Below are positions 47,195-56,046 of a stretch of 64,000 nt of DNA, piece after piece (the first letter of the stretch is position 1; every line of letters begins with the position of its first letter). The translations under genes were made by a program, and so were the position numbers. Source of the stretch: Prado023 sp963774745 (GTDB lineage Bacteria > Actinomycetota > Actinomycetes > S36-B12 > CAIYMF01); NCBI GenBank assembly GCA_963774745.1, contig CAVZGE010000011.1, positions 62,001-126,000 on the forward strand, in the 5' to 3' direction. Under the pieces are notes generated by a model. The model did not search any database, was not told where the DNA came from, and saw only the letters and a list, made by a program, of their open reading frames with translations.

Positions 47195-49387
47195 TCAGCC
47201 GGCGGTGACGAAGCCGCGCAGCCAGGCCAGCAGCTCCTGGGCCTTCTCCGGTGAGTCGGCCTCGACGAACAGGCGCAGCGCCGGCTCCGTGCCGGAGAAC
47301 CGCAGCAGCGCCCAGTTGTCGTTGTCCAGCAGGATCTTCGTGCCGTCCAGGTGCGAGACGCCGATCACCGGGTACGGACCGATGTGGGTCAGGGGCTCGG
47401 ACTCCAGGCGCCGGGGCACTGCCACGCGCATCTCCGGCGTGGCGGCCACGCTCTCGTCGAGGGCGTACAGCCGCCCGGTGATCTCGTGGACCATCTCGCG
47501 CAGCTCGCTGATCCGCTTGCCCGTGCGGGCCAGCATCTCGACCACGAGGGCACACGCGAAGATGCCGTCCTTGCCCTTGATCCAGCCCCGGATCGTCAGG
47601 CCCCCGGAGGACTCCCCGCCGAGCACCGCGCCGATCTGGTCCATGCCTGCGGTCACGTACTTGAAGCCCACCCGGCACTCGAGGGACTCCTCGCCGAAGT
47701 GCGCGGCCAGGCGGTCGAGCAGGTGCGTGGTGGCCAGGTTGCGGACCACGCCGCCCTTCTCACCGCGGACCTCGTGCAGGTACCAGTACAGCAGCAGGAG
47801 CAGGTCGTTGGTGGAGACGTACTCGCCCGTCTCGTCGACGATCCCGATCCGGTCGGAGTCGCCGTCGGTGGCCAGGCCGAGGTCGTAGCGGCCCTTGCCG
47901 TGGGTGATCATCCCGATCAGCGCGGACAGCCGCTCGAGGTCCGGCGCCGGCGCGACGCCGCCGAACAGCGGGTTGTGCGCGGCGTGGATGAACTCGGTGC
48001 GCACCCGCATGTCGTTGAGGATCATCCCCAGGGTCAGCTGGCTGGTGCCGTACATCGGGTCCACGATCACGTGCAGGTCGGCGTCGCGGGCGGCGTCCAC
48101 GTCGATGACGGCCTCGATCGCATCGACGTACGGCGTGGTCAGCGCGCGCTCGACGACCATCCCCGAACGGCGCGCCAGGTCGATCTCCAGGGTGATGACG
48201 TCGTCGACGGTCATCGCGTTGGCCTCGTCCTGGAAGCGGTCGGTCTCCTCGTCCAGCGGCAGCGAGCCGTCGGCACGGAAGACCTTCATCCCGTTCCACT
48301 CCGGCGGGTTGTGGCTGGAGGTGATGATCACCCCGTAGGCCGCGCCCAGGTGCGGGGCGGCGAACGTGACCAGCGGCGTCGGCACGTCGTCGGGCAGCAG
48401 CACGACCGGGATGTTGTTGCCGGCGAACACCTCGGCGGCGGCGATCGCGGAGTCGCGCGAGAGGAACCGGCGGTCCCCGCCGATCACGATCGGCTGGGAG
48501 TCCAGCTCCTGGCGGATCGTCTCGTTGGCGATGGCCTGGCACAGCCGCCGGACGTTGGCCAGCGTGTAGCCCTCGCCGATGACCGCGCGCCAGCCGCCGG
48601 TGCCGAAGACGATCTTGGTGTCGGTGTTCTTCCGTGGCACGAACAGCCGCTTGAGGACGATGTCCTCAGCAAGGGCGAGCTCCTCGGGGGTGTTGATCCC
48701 CTGGACCTCGTCCGGGTCGTGGATCTGGTAGCTGTGCACCCGCCCGCCGGAGTTGATGACCCGACGAGCGAGGTCGGTCAGCCGGTGCTCGCCGGCGGCG
48801 GCCATCGCCGCCAACGTGCCGAGGAACAGCCCCGGCGTGGCCACGTACCCGCCGACGTTCACCTCGCGGATGTCGCCGTGGGCCTCGGTCTGGTCCGGGC
48901 CCTCCACGATCGCGGCGATCCGGCCGTCCTCACGCTGCACGCGGCCGTACGTCGGGTCCGGGTCGTCGAGGACGGCGGTGAGGATCGACAGGTCCGCGCC
49001 CTTGAGCCGGTGCCGGGTGAACAGCCCGAGCAGCGACTCGGGGCGCAGCAGGGGCGTGTCGGCGTAGGTGACCAGCACCTGGGCGGTGTCCGAGAGCAGG
49101 TAGCCCAGTCCCAGCAGCGCCGCGCCGCCCGTGCCCACAGGGGCGTCCTGGACGACGTAGGTGACCTCGGAGCCCAGGAGCCCGCGGATGACCGTGTCGT
49201 CCCGGGAGACCACGACCACGATCCGCTGCGGATCCACGACGGTGCGGACGTTCTCGACTGCGAGCTGGACCACGGTGGAGTCACCGAGCGGGCGGGTCAG
49301 CAGCGCCCGGGACTCGGGATCCGCGCCCGCGGCGAGGACCACCGCCGCACGGGTACCCCTGCTGGTGGCGGAGCGTGGCCGGACCAT
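47195..49387 (-). CDS. Bifunctional nucleotidyltransferase - phosphohexomutase
   Basis: This is a 730-residue protein. The first 245 residues are a sugar-1-phosphate nucleotidyltransferase of the GlmU/RmlA fold: AAVVLAAGAD (residues 14-23), VGTGGAALLG, VTYADTPLLRP and EVNVGGYVA. The rest is a phosphohexomutase with the phosphoserine loop ITSSHNPPEWNG, the metal loop LATDGDSDRIG, the substrate-binding GGESSGG and the phosphate loop LRFSGTEPALR. The fusion would turn glucose 1-phosphate into either glucose 6-phosphate or an NDP-sugar. It lies just before the GH94 gene, which makes glucose 1-phosphate. The N-terminal signature is slightly off consensus (ADPESRALLT), so its activity is less sure than that of the mutase. 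Confidence 0.88.
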   Translation of the reverse strand: MVRPRSATSRGTRAAVVLAAGADPESRALLTRPLGDSTVVQLAVENVRTVVDPQRIVVVVSRDDTVIRGLLGSEVTYVVQDAPVGTGGAALLGLGYLLSDTAQVLVTYADTPLLRPESLLGLFTRHRLKGADLSILTAVLDDPDPTYGRVQREDGRIAAIVEGPDQTEAHGDIREVNVGGYVATPGLFLGTLAAMAAAGEHRLTDLARRVINSGGRVHSYQIHDPDEVQGINTPEELALAEDIVLKRLFVPRKNTDTKIVFGTGGWRAVIGEGYTLANVRRLCQAIANETIRQELDSQPIVIGGDRRFLSRDSAIAAAEVFAGNNIPVVLLPDDVPTPLVTFAAPHLGAAYGVIITSSHNPPEWNGMKVFRADGSLPLDEETDRFQDEANAMTVDDVITLEIDLARRSGMVVERALTTPYVDAIEAVIDVDAARDADLHVIVDPMYGTSQLTLGMILNDMRVRTEFIHAAHNPLFGGVAPAPDLERLSALIGMITHGKGRYDLGLATDGDSDRIGIVDETGEYVSTNDLLLLLYWYLHEVRGEKGGVVRNLATTHLLDRLAAHFGEESLECRVGFKYVTAGMDQIGAVLGGESSGGLTIRGWIKGKDGIFACALVVEMLARTGKRISELREMVHEITGRLYALDESVAATPEMRVAVPRRLESEPLTHIGPYPVIGVSHLDGTKILLDNDNWALLRFSGTEPALRLFVEADSPEKAQELLAWLRGFVTAG

Positions 49388-49807
49388 GGTCGAACCTCTC
49401 GATCGGGGGAGGACGCCCTGCGCGTGCCAGCGCTTGGGCGTCCGAACGTCCGCACGAGTCTAGGGCGACCATCGAGGTGGGTGCCGGGGGTGCGGAGAGC
49501 GCGATCCCGCCACGAGGCACGGAGTGGATCGGGTCGTCCAATCCCGATTCGTGCTCAGTTTCCGCCGCGCCGAGGGCAGATGGCGGCCCGGGGAGCCCCG
49601 CGAACGCAATTGTCTCAGGAACATCTCAAGTTGGTCACGATCACCGCCGATGACTGGATCTGACCGCCCGGTCGCCCTCGGTGACCGAGCGGACCCGAAC
49701 GGCCGACCCACGAACGAGGGAACCCCTGGATCACTCGGGCAACGGCGCCCGAGGAGCCAACAGCAGTGCCTCAACCGACAGCAGTCCACCATGAAGGGAA
49801 TGGGAAA
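49388..49807. other. 420-bp divergent intergenic region
   Basis: It separates the mutase gene (minus) from the exported-protein genes (plus) and must hold both promoters. A hairpin CTCGGGC / GCCCGAG lies at 49734-49753, and an imperfect one (CGGTCGCC / GGTGACCG) near 49670. I could not assign a -10/-35 pair. No cyclic-di-GMP riboswitch core was recognised. No convincing reading frame is present. Confidence 0.6.
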
Positions 49808-50326
49808 ATGAAGATCTTCTCGTCGAAGAAGCGGGTCGCCGTCATCGGTGGACTCACCGCAGTGACGCTGGTAGGCGGCGGCACAGCGTTCGCGTACTGG
49901 ACCGCCTCCGGCACCGGAAGCGGCACGGCGGCTGTCGGCTCCACCGCCGACTGGACCGTTGTACAGGCGACTTCCACCGGCACCATGTACCCGGGAGTCG
50001 GCACCGCCACTGTCACGTTCACCGCCACGAACGACGCCGACAGCGGCTTCAAGCGACTCGCCTCCACGGACGTGGCGGCGACGATCGACGCCGACGTGGA
50101 CGGCAACATCATGGTCGGCGCGCCCGCGAGTGAGGTTGTCGGGTGCCTGGCTTCGTGGTTCGTGCCCACAGTCACCGGGGCGACTCCCACCTGGGGCACA
50201 GATGTCGCGCAAGGGGGAGCAGTCTCAATCCCCGTGAATGTGACCATGACGAACGCGGCAGCGAACCAGGACGACTGCAAGGCACAGTCACCCAACCTGA
50301 CCCTGACCATCACGGCTGCCCCGTAG
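49808..50326 (+). CDS. Exported TasA/camelysin-like protein with SipW-type signal
   Basis: The ATG at 49808 gives MKIFSSKKRVAVIGG, 172 residues. The leader has a basic start, a hydrophobic core and the ending GTAFAYWTASGTGSG, typical of SipW-processed alternate signal peptides. The mature part is a Thr/Val/Ala-rich beta-sandwich. It ends with NQDDCKAQSPNLTLTIT, and a second Cys lies in VVGCLASW. It is followed by a strong hairpin, then by three more exported proteins. By analogy with Bacillus TasA it could be the main fibre subunit, but that is inference. No SipW-like signal peptidase is in the window. Confidence 0.78.
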   Translation: MKIFSSKKRVAVIGGLTAVTLVGGGTAFAYWTASGTGSGTAAVGSTADWTVVQATSTGTMYPGVGTATVTFTATNDADSGFKRLASTDVAATIDADVDGNIMVGAPASEVVGCLASWFVPTVTGATPTWGTDVAQGGAVSIPVNVTMTNAAANQDDCKAQSPNLTLTITAAP

Positions 50327-50386
50327 CTCATGTGAGTTGGAGGCGTCGGGGTGAACTGGCCATGTCAGGCCGCTTCCCGAGCGCTT

Positions 50387-50421
50387 GGCCGGGTCATGGA
50401 TGTCGACTCCATGACCCGGCC
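50387..50421 (+). terminator. 14-bp hairpin after the first exported-protein gene
   Basis: GGCCGGGTCATGGA at 50387-50400 pairs perfectly with TCCATGACCCGGCC at 50408-50421 around a 7-nt loop that contains GTCGAC. No T-run follows. It lies 61 bp after the stop of the first gene and 118 bp before the second. It may limit read-through or stabilise the upstream message. Confidence 0.75.
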
Positions 50422-50538
50422 GTCGCGGCCCGGAAGCCCATCGGCAGCCTGCCCCATCGGCGGTCCATCCGCTTGATGGCTCACGCCGGCTACGCCGTCG
50501 GTAGGGCCCCTGTGGGCCAACTGGACTGAGGAGGATCC

Positions 50539-52116
50539 ATGCCAGGCAGGACGAGGACGATGGGAGGGATCAGGGCTCTGGCCCTGGCCACCGTCGTCCT
50601 CGTCCTGCTGTCCGGCATTGTGGCCGCCCGGGCGCCACGGGCCGCGGCTGATCCCCTGACCCCGGGCTCGGACTTCACCATCAGCACGACGATCACCAGC
50701 TCGCCGACCTCGGCCGACCATCCCGCGCTGCTGTACCCCGGGGTGACCCGCTACCTCTGGTACACCGTCCACAACCCGCTGTCGCAGGCGATCACGGTCA
50801 CCTCGCTCGGGATCGGCGACGTCCAGGCCCCACCGGTGTGCCCCCGGGCGAACCTCGACCTCGACCAGCTCGGGCTGACCGGGGCCTTCATCGTGCCCGC
50901 CGGCGGCACCGCCACGGTCCTGGCGCCGCGTCCGATCTCGCTGCTCAACCTGCCGGTGAACCAGGACGCCTGCAAGGACGTGACGTTCACCTTCACGTTC
51001 ACCGGCACCGGCTGGTACTCGGACGGCTCGAACCCGCTGAACCCGCCGAACCCAGCGCCTCCCCCGAACCCCGGGCCGCCGCCGGCCCCCGAACAACCGG
51101 CCAAGGTCGGCACCGCGATGCAGCTCAGCGCCGGCCCCAACCCGGTCGCCGTCGGCCAGCTCGTCACGATCACCGCCCGCGTCGCCCGCACCACGGGTGC
51201 CGTGACCGGGACGGGTGCCGCCGGCGCCCAGGCGATCCCCAACGGGACCGTGAGCTTCTACCTGCGCGCACCCTCGGGCACCCAGACCCTGCTGGGCACG
51301 ATCCCGCTGGACCCGATGGGCGCGGCCAGCCTGCGCCTGACGTCCCTGCCACCGGGTGCGGGCACCCTGTACGCGGTCTACTCCGGGACCGACACGTTCG
51401 CGGGCTCGACCTCGCCGGTCACCGAGCAGCTGATCATCGCTCCGCCGGCGCAGTGCACCGCGACGTACACCACCTCGATCATCGGCGCGCCGGGTGCACC
51501 GGTCATCACCGGGACCACGGGCAACGACTTCATCTACGCGGTCGACGGCGACTACCGGGTCAGCAGTGGGAAGGGCAACGACTGCGTCGTGGTCGGTGAC
51601 GGGACCAACGTCATCTCCGACGGCACGGGGTCCGACGTGGTCATCGCCGGCAACGGCCGCAACACGATCACCGTGACCGGAAGCCGCAACACCGTCGTCG
51701 TCGGCGATGGCTCGGGCAACCGGGTCACTGTCAAGGGCGCCAAGAAGGGCAGGAAGGTCATCAGGCCCGCCGGGAACCGGATCACGATCGGCAACGGCGC
51801 CAGGAACCGCATCACGGTGGCCAAGGGGTCGCGGAACACCGTCATCGTCGGCAACGGATCCGGGAACACGATCGCGGTGAAGGGGTCGCGGAACATCGTG
51901 ACCGTGGGCGACGGGGCCAGGAACCGCGTCACGCTGCGCAAGGGCACGAAGAACCGCGTGATCGTGGGCACGGGACGGTACAACCGGGTCACCACGCGGG
52001 CGGCCAGCACGCGCAGCAACACCTGCTCACTGCCCCGTCCGCCGCGCTCCTGGCGGGGGTCACCGGCGCGCTACTACCGCGACACCATCGTCCGCTGCAG
52101 GGTGGTGCCGAGATGA
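50539..52116 (+). CDS. Large secreted protein with Ig-like domain and RTX-derived repeats
   Basis: The ATG follows a perfect AGGAGG. The product is 525 residues. A standard signal peptide ends near AARAPRAAA. Residues about 38-155 form a beta-sandwich ending NQDACKDVTFTFTFTG, as in the neighbouring genes. A Pro-rich linker (NPPNPAPPPNPG) leads to an Ig-like domain (about 190-300). The rest is a repeat region: GTTGNDFIYAVDGDY and GKGNDCVVVGDG resemble RTX calcium repeats. Later units change to GNGxxN-x-I/V-T-V (for example GNGARNRITVAKG). About twelve units of 10-18 residues form a probable beta-solenoid. The C-terminus is basic with two cysteines (NTCSL, VRCRV). Confidence 0.8.
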   Translation: MPGRTRTMGGIRALALATVVLVLLSGIVAARAPRAAADPLTPGSDFTISTTITSSPTSADHPALLYPGVTRYLWYTVHNPLSQAITVTSLGIGDVQAPPVCPRANLDLDQLGLTGAFIVPAGGTATVLAPRPISLLNLPVNQDACKDVTFTFTFTGTGWYSDGSNPLNPPNPAPPPNPGPPPAPEQPAKVGTAMQLSAGPNPVAVGQLVTITARVARTTGAVTGTGAAGAQAIPNGTVSFYLRAPSGTQTLLGTIPLDPMGAASLRLTSLPPGAGTLYAVYSGTDTFAGSTSPVTEQLIIAPPAQCTATYTTSIIGAPGAPVITGTTGNDFIYAVDGDYRVSSGKGNDCVVVGDGTNVISDGTGSDVVIAGNGRNTITVTGSRNTVVVGDGSGNRVTVKGAKKGRKVIRPAGNRITIGNGARNRITVAKGSRNTVIVGNGSGNTIAVKGSRNIVTVGDGARNRVTLRKGTKNRVIVGTGRYNRVTTRAASTRSNTCSLPRPPRSWRGSPARYYRDTIVRCRVVPR

Positions 52117-52589
52117 CCCGACGTATCCTCCGGCGCGGCTCAGCTGCGGTCGGGATGGCTGGCGCCCTGGTCCTCGGCCTGGGCGCCGGCTCCGCATTCG
52201 GCTACTTCACCTCCAGCGGTGCCGGCCACGGCTCGGCCAGCACTGCCACGATCCTGCCGGCACTCGCCGCGCAGGGCGTCCCCAGCACGCGGCTGCTCCC
52301 CGGCGGGACCGCGGAGGTCGCCGTCGAGGTCACGAACCCGAACCTGTTCGCGGTCACGGTCGTCAGTGCCACGGCGGGCGGCGTCGTGACCGTCGACCCG
52401 GGCCACCCGACCTGCACCCCGGCCTCGGTCAGCTTCACCAGCCCCGGCAGCCTCAGCGTCCTGATCCCCGCGGGCGCGACCCAGTCGCTGTCGTTCCCCG
52501 GGGCGGCCTCGATGAGCATCGCGGCCCCGAACGCCTGCCAGGGCGCGAGCTTCTCGATCCCCCTGACCCTCACGGTGCGTTCGTCATGA
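52113..52589 (+). CDS. Small exported protein with SipW-type signal
   Basis: The start overlaps the previous stop by 4 bp (ATGA). The product is 158 residues. The leader ends GSAFGYFTSSGAGHGS, close to that of the first exported gene (AFAYWTASGTGSG). The mature domain has LLPGGTAEVAVEVTNPN, a Cys in HPTCTP and a closing NACQGASFSIPLTLTV. The last matches the NQDxCK...LTLT ending of the two earlier proteins. This looks like a minor subunit or adaptor of the same fold. Confidence 0.8.
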   Translation: MTRRILRRGSAAVGMAGALVLGLGAGSAFGYFTSSGAGHGSASTATILPALAAQGVPSTRLLPGGTAEVAVEVTNPNLFAVTVVSATAGGVVTVDPGHPTCTPASVSFTSPGSLSVLIPAGATQSLSFPGAASMSIAAPNACQGASFSIPLTLTVRSS

Positions 52590-55500
52590 AACGCCGTCGC
52601 CCGCAGGACGGGCCCGGACCACGTGTCCGGCTGCTGCTGGCCGCCCTCGGCGCGGTGGTCGGTGTCCTGCTGACCGGGGCCACGGGGGCGTTCGGCTACT
52701 GGCTGGCCACATCGACCGGCAACCCGTCGCTCGCCACCGCCGACACCCTGCCGACCGGCTCCACACCCACGGCGGCGACCACGCCCAACCCGAACAGCAC
52801 GACGGTCTCCATCACGTTCGCGGCTGCCTCGACATCGCCGGGAAACGTCGCGATCCCAGCGGGGCAGTACACGCTGAGGCGCCACCCGGCAGCGGGTGCC
52901 CCCGTGTCAGTCACCGCGACGTGCGCGGGCATCACCACCATCACCTGCACGGAGTCGGCCGTGCCCGACGGGACCTGGCAGTACACCGACACACCCACCT
53001 ACGGCCTGAACTGGGTCGGGACGCAGAGCCCCAGGAGCGCCCCGGTTGTCGTCGATACGACCGCGCCCACCGTTCCCGTGCCCACGGTCCCGGCCGGCTA
53101 CGTCACCGCCCCGTCGGTGCCGGTCGGCCTGGGGTCCGTCACGGACGCGGTCTCGGGGGTCAACGCCGCCTCCGTCACGCTGTTGCGCGCCTCCGCGCCG
53201 CTGTCGGCGGGCACGTGCGTGCCGCCGTTCAGCTCGTTCGCCCCAGTCACCCTGACGGGTGGCAACGACACCACCGTGGTCCCCGGGCGGTGCTACCAGT
53301 ACCAGCAGCGGGCAACGGACAACGTCGGGAACACCGCCACCTCGGGCACGTCGACCACCGTGAAGGTGGACACCACCGCGCCCAGCAGCCCGGCACTGGC
53401 CTTCTCCGGGCTCACCGGCGCGTACTGGCCGGGCACGGGCACCACCGTGTACTTCCGGGGCGGAACCTCCGGCGGATTCGCCATCACCCCCGCCTCCTCG
53501 GATGCCGAGAGTGGCATCGCGGGCTACGCGTACCCCGAGCTCGGCACAGGCTGGTCGCGCAGTGCCGGGTCGTACAGCTTCACCGGCGCGGCGGGCACCG
53601 CGACGGGCTCGGTGACGGCGACCAACGGCGCCGGATCGACCGCCGCCACGACCCTCACCGCGCGCTCGGACGTCGACGGTCCCACCGGGGGCGCGCTGAC
53701 AGTCAACGGGGTGCCTGCCACCGCGGGTGGTTCGACGAGCTACATCCCAGCCGGGTCGACGCTGACGCTGACCGGTCGGACCGACTTCAGCGAGGCCCTG
53801 TCGACCACCCAGTCCGGCCTGGTGTCGAGCACGCTGACGCTTCGGTCGGCGAGCCTGACGAACAACACCTGCGCCACGTTCGGGCCAGCGACCCCGATCA
53901 TCGGGACGCCGTCGCAGACCGTCACCACGGGCACCTGCCACCTGCTGACCCTGACCGGGACCGACAACGTGGGCAACACCTCGTCCATCGCCAGCACCGT
54001 CCTGGTCGACACCAGTGCCCCGAGCGCCCCGACCCTCACGTTCTCGGACCTGACCAACGTCCACGTCAGCGGGGCACGGGTCTTCTTCCGGTCGGGCGCC
54101 ACCAGCGGCAGCCTGACCCTCACGGCGACCTCAATCGATGACCAGTCGGGCATCGCCACCTACTCGTTCCCCAACCTGGGCAGCGGCTGGTCGGTCTCCG
54201 GCAGCGGCGCGTCGCGCACGTACACCTGGAGCGCCGCCAACCCGCCGACGACCGGCGGGGGCCTCACCGTCTCGGCGGCCAACGGCGCGGGCCTGGTCTC
54301 GCCGGGCTCCACTGCGTTCACCATGGTGCCCGACGCCGTGGCACCGACCGGCGGCGCGCTGACCGTCAACGGAGTCCCCGCCACTGCCGGGGGCTCGTCG
54401 AGCTATGCGACGACGACGACTGTCGTCCTGACCGGTCGGACCGATTTCGCCGAGGCGCAGTCCGCGACCCAGTCCGGCCTGGCGTCCAGCACCCTGACCC
54501 GACAGACCGCGACGCTGGCCGACAACACCTGCGGCACCTTCGGCACGCCCACCACGATCACGGGGGCCGCCACGCAGGCTGTCCTCTCGGGCAGCTGCTA
54601 CCTGTTCACGTTCGCCGGGACCGACAACGTCGGCAACGCGGCCACCCTCACCACCACTGTCAAGGTCGACACCACCGCCCCGAGCACCCCGACCTGGGGC
54701 TTCGGGTCGTTCACGAACGTCCACGTCAGCACCTCGCTGGCGCGGATCTACTACCGGAGGTCAGCACCGAGCGGCAGCCTCACGATCACGGCCAGCTCGA
54801 CGGACGCCGAGTCCGGGATCGGCAGCTACACGTTCCCGAGTCTCGGCACGGGGTGGTCGACCACCGGGACCGGGGCAGCACGCACCTACTCCTGGACTGC
54901 GCCCAACCCCACGACGACCACAAGCGCCCGCACCCTGCGGGCCACGAACGGCGCCGGCCTGCAGTCGCCCACCTCCAGCTCCTACCGCATGGTCGCTGAC
55001 ATCACTGAGCCCACCGGCGGGGCGCTGACCGTCAACGGCGTCGCGGCCACCACCACCGGGTCGTCGAGCTACCTGCGGACCGCGGGGGCGACCCTGGCCC
55101 TGTCGGGTCGCACCGACTTCACCGAGTCGCAGTCGACCACGCGGTCGGGGCTGGCCGCCAGCACGCTGACCATCCAGTCCGCGCCACTGGTGGACGACAC
55201 CTGCGGTGCCTTCGGCGCGCCGAGCCCGGTCACCGGGACGACCACGCAGACCGTCACGTCGGGCACCTGCTACCTGCTCACGCTGACGGGGACGGACAAC
55301 GTCGGCAACGCTGCCTCCCTGAGCAGCACGGTGAAGGTCGATGCCACCCCGCCCACCATCGCCGGCGTCGCGCTCGGCAACGGTGGGACGGCCGGCAGGA
55401 TCGACCGGGGCGACACCCTGACCGTGACGTTCAGCGAGCCGATCGACGCCTCTGACCTGTGCTCCCTGTGGACCAGTGACACCACGTCCTACGCCATCAA

Positions 55501-55846
55501 CGCGAGCAACGCCGTGACGATCCGCGTGGTCGACGGCGCGGGAGCGACCACCGACAGGCTCGCGGTCCAGGCCGCCTCGGGATGCGGCACCTTCGACTTC
55601 GGCTCCCTCGACCTGGGCTCGAACGCGTACGTGACCAGCAACGTCGACTTCGCCGGCTTCGGAGCCAACGCCTCGAGCATCACGTGGGATCCGAGCACGC
55701 GGACCCTGGGGCTCACGCTCGGCAACGGCGGTCCCGTCCTCCTGACGCCCGCGTCCACCTCCACGTACACGCTCAGCACGGCAACCGACCCGGCCGGGAA
55801 CGCTGTCAGCAACTCGCCGTTCGCTGCCGTGACCGGAGCCCTGTAG
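52586..55846 (+). CDS. Very large exported Ig-like repeat protein with SipW-type leader
   Basis: This is a 1,086-residue protein whose ATG overlaps the previous stop by 4 bp. A leader ends TGAFGYWLATSTGNPS. The mature chain is rich in Thr, Ser and Gly. Two complete repeats of about 222 residues and part of a third share GALTVNGVPAT, LTGRTDF, NTCGTFG, GTDNVGN and VDTTAPS. The unit resembles bacterial Ig-like adhesin domains. The last 160 residues (RIDRGDTLTVTFSEPIDASDLC) form a different Ig-like domain (SwmB/Big type). There is no LPxTG motif or membrane tail. It is likely a surface or matrix adhesin. Confidence 0.85.
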   Translation: MKRRRPQDGPGPRVRLLLAALGAVVGVLLTGATGAFGYWLATSTGNPSLATADTLPTGSTPTAATTPNPNSTTVSITFAAASTSPGNVAIPAGQYTLRRHPAAGAPVSVTATCAGITTITCTESAVPDGTWQYTDTPTYGLNWVGTQSPRSAPVVVDTTAPTVPVPTVPAGYVTAPSVPVGLGSVTDAVSGVNAASVTLLRASAPLSAGTCVPPFSSFAPVTLTGGNDTTVVPGRCYQYQQRATDNVGNTATSGTSTTVKVDTTAPSSPALAFSGLTGAYWPGTGTTVYFRGGTSGGFAITPASSDAESGIAGYAYPELGTGWSRSAGSYSFTGAAGTATGSVTATNGAGSTAATTLTARSDVDGPTGGALTVNGVPATAGGSTSYIPAGSTLTLTGRTDFSEALSTTQSGLVSSTLTLRSASLTNNTCATFGPATPIIGTPSQTVTTGTCHLLTLTGTDNVGNTSSIASTVLVDTSAPSAPTLTFSDLTNVHVSGARVFFRSGATSGSLTLTATSIDDQSGIATYSFPNLGSGWSVSGSGASRTYTWSAANPPTTGGGLTVSAANGAGLVSPGSTAFTMVPDAVAPTGGALTVNGVPATAGGSSSYATTTTVVLTGRTDFAEAQSATQSGLASSTLTRQTATLADNTCGTFGTPTTITGAATQAVLSGSCYLFTFAGTDNVGNAATLTTTVKVDTTAPSTPTWGFGSFTNVHVSTSLARIYYRRSAPSGSLTITASSTDAESGIGSYTFPSLGTGWSTTGTGAARTYSWTAPNPTTTTSARTLRATNGAGLQSPTSSSYRMVADITEPTGGALTVNGVAATTTGSSSYLRTAGATLALSGRTDFTESQSTTRSGLAASTLTIQSAPLVDDTCGAFGAPSPVTGTTTQTVTSGTCYLLTLTGTDNVGNAASLSSTVKVDATPPTIAGVALGNGGTAGRIDRGDTLTVTFSEPIDASDLCSLWTSDTTSYAINASNAVTIRVVDGAGATTDRLAVQAASGCGTFDFGSLDLGSNAYVTSNVDFAGFGANASSITWDPSTRTLGLTLGNGGPVLLTPASTSTYTLSTATDPAGNAVSNSPFAAVTGAL
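53681..55350 (+). repeat. Tandem ~663-666 bp coding repeats in the Ig-like protein
   Basis: Copies begin at 53681, 54344 and 55010, each with PTGGALTVNG. The third is about half length. A partial copy of the second half of the unit (TDNVGNTATSG and DTTAPSSPALAFSG) lies before 53681. Bases differ between copies at many places, so the array is not very recent. Confidence 0.85.
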
Positions 55847-56046
55847 GCGCGCGCCACTGAGCCTCACGGCCCCGGGGGGTTCTGGACCCGCTGGCACGGA
55901 TCCCTCGAACGTGTGCGGATTCCGGCGCTCGGGGCCCCCCAGATGCGCTGAGAGTGACGAGATTCGCCCCTCCGGCCACGCAAACCACCCGTTCGGCTCA
56001 ATCACCAACCTTCTGATATGTCCGCATTGCCTCGTACTCTTGGCCC

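Noticed and set aside
49430..49450. CebR-type operator (GCCAGCGCTTGGGC) before the mutase gene
   Set aside because: It resembles the cellobiose-regulator site but is not a true palindrome; one base is missing for symmetry, so it is not called.
49388..49807. Cyclic-di-GMP riboswitch before the exported-protein genes
   Set aside because: The conserved core of GEMM-I riboswitches was not seen; only simple hairpins are present.
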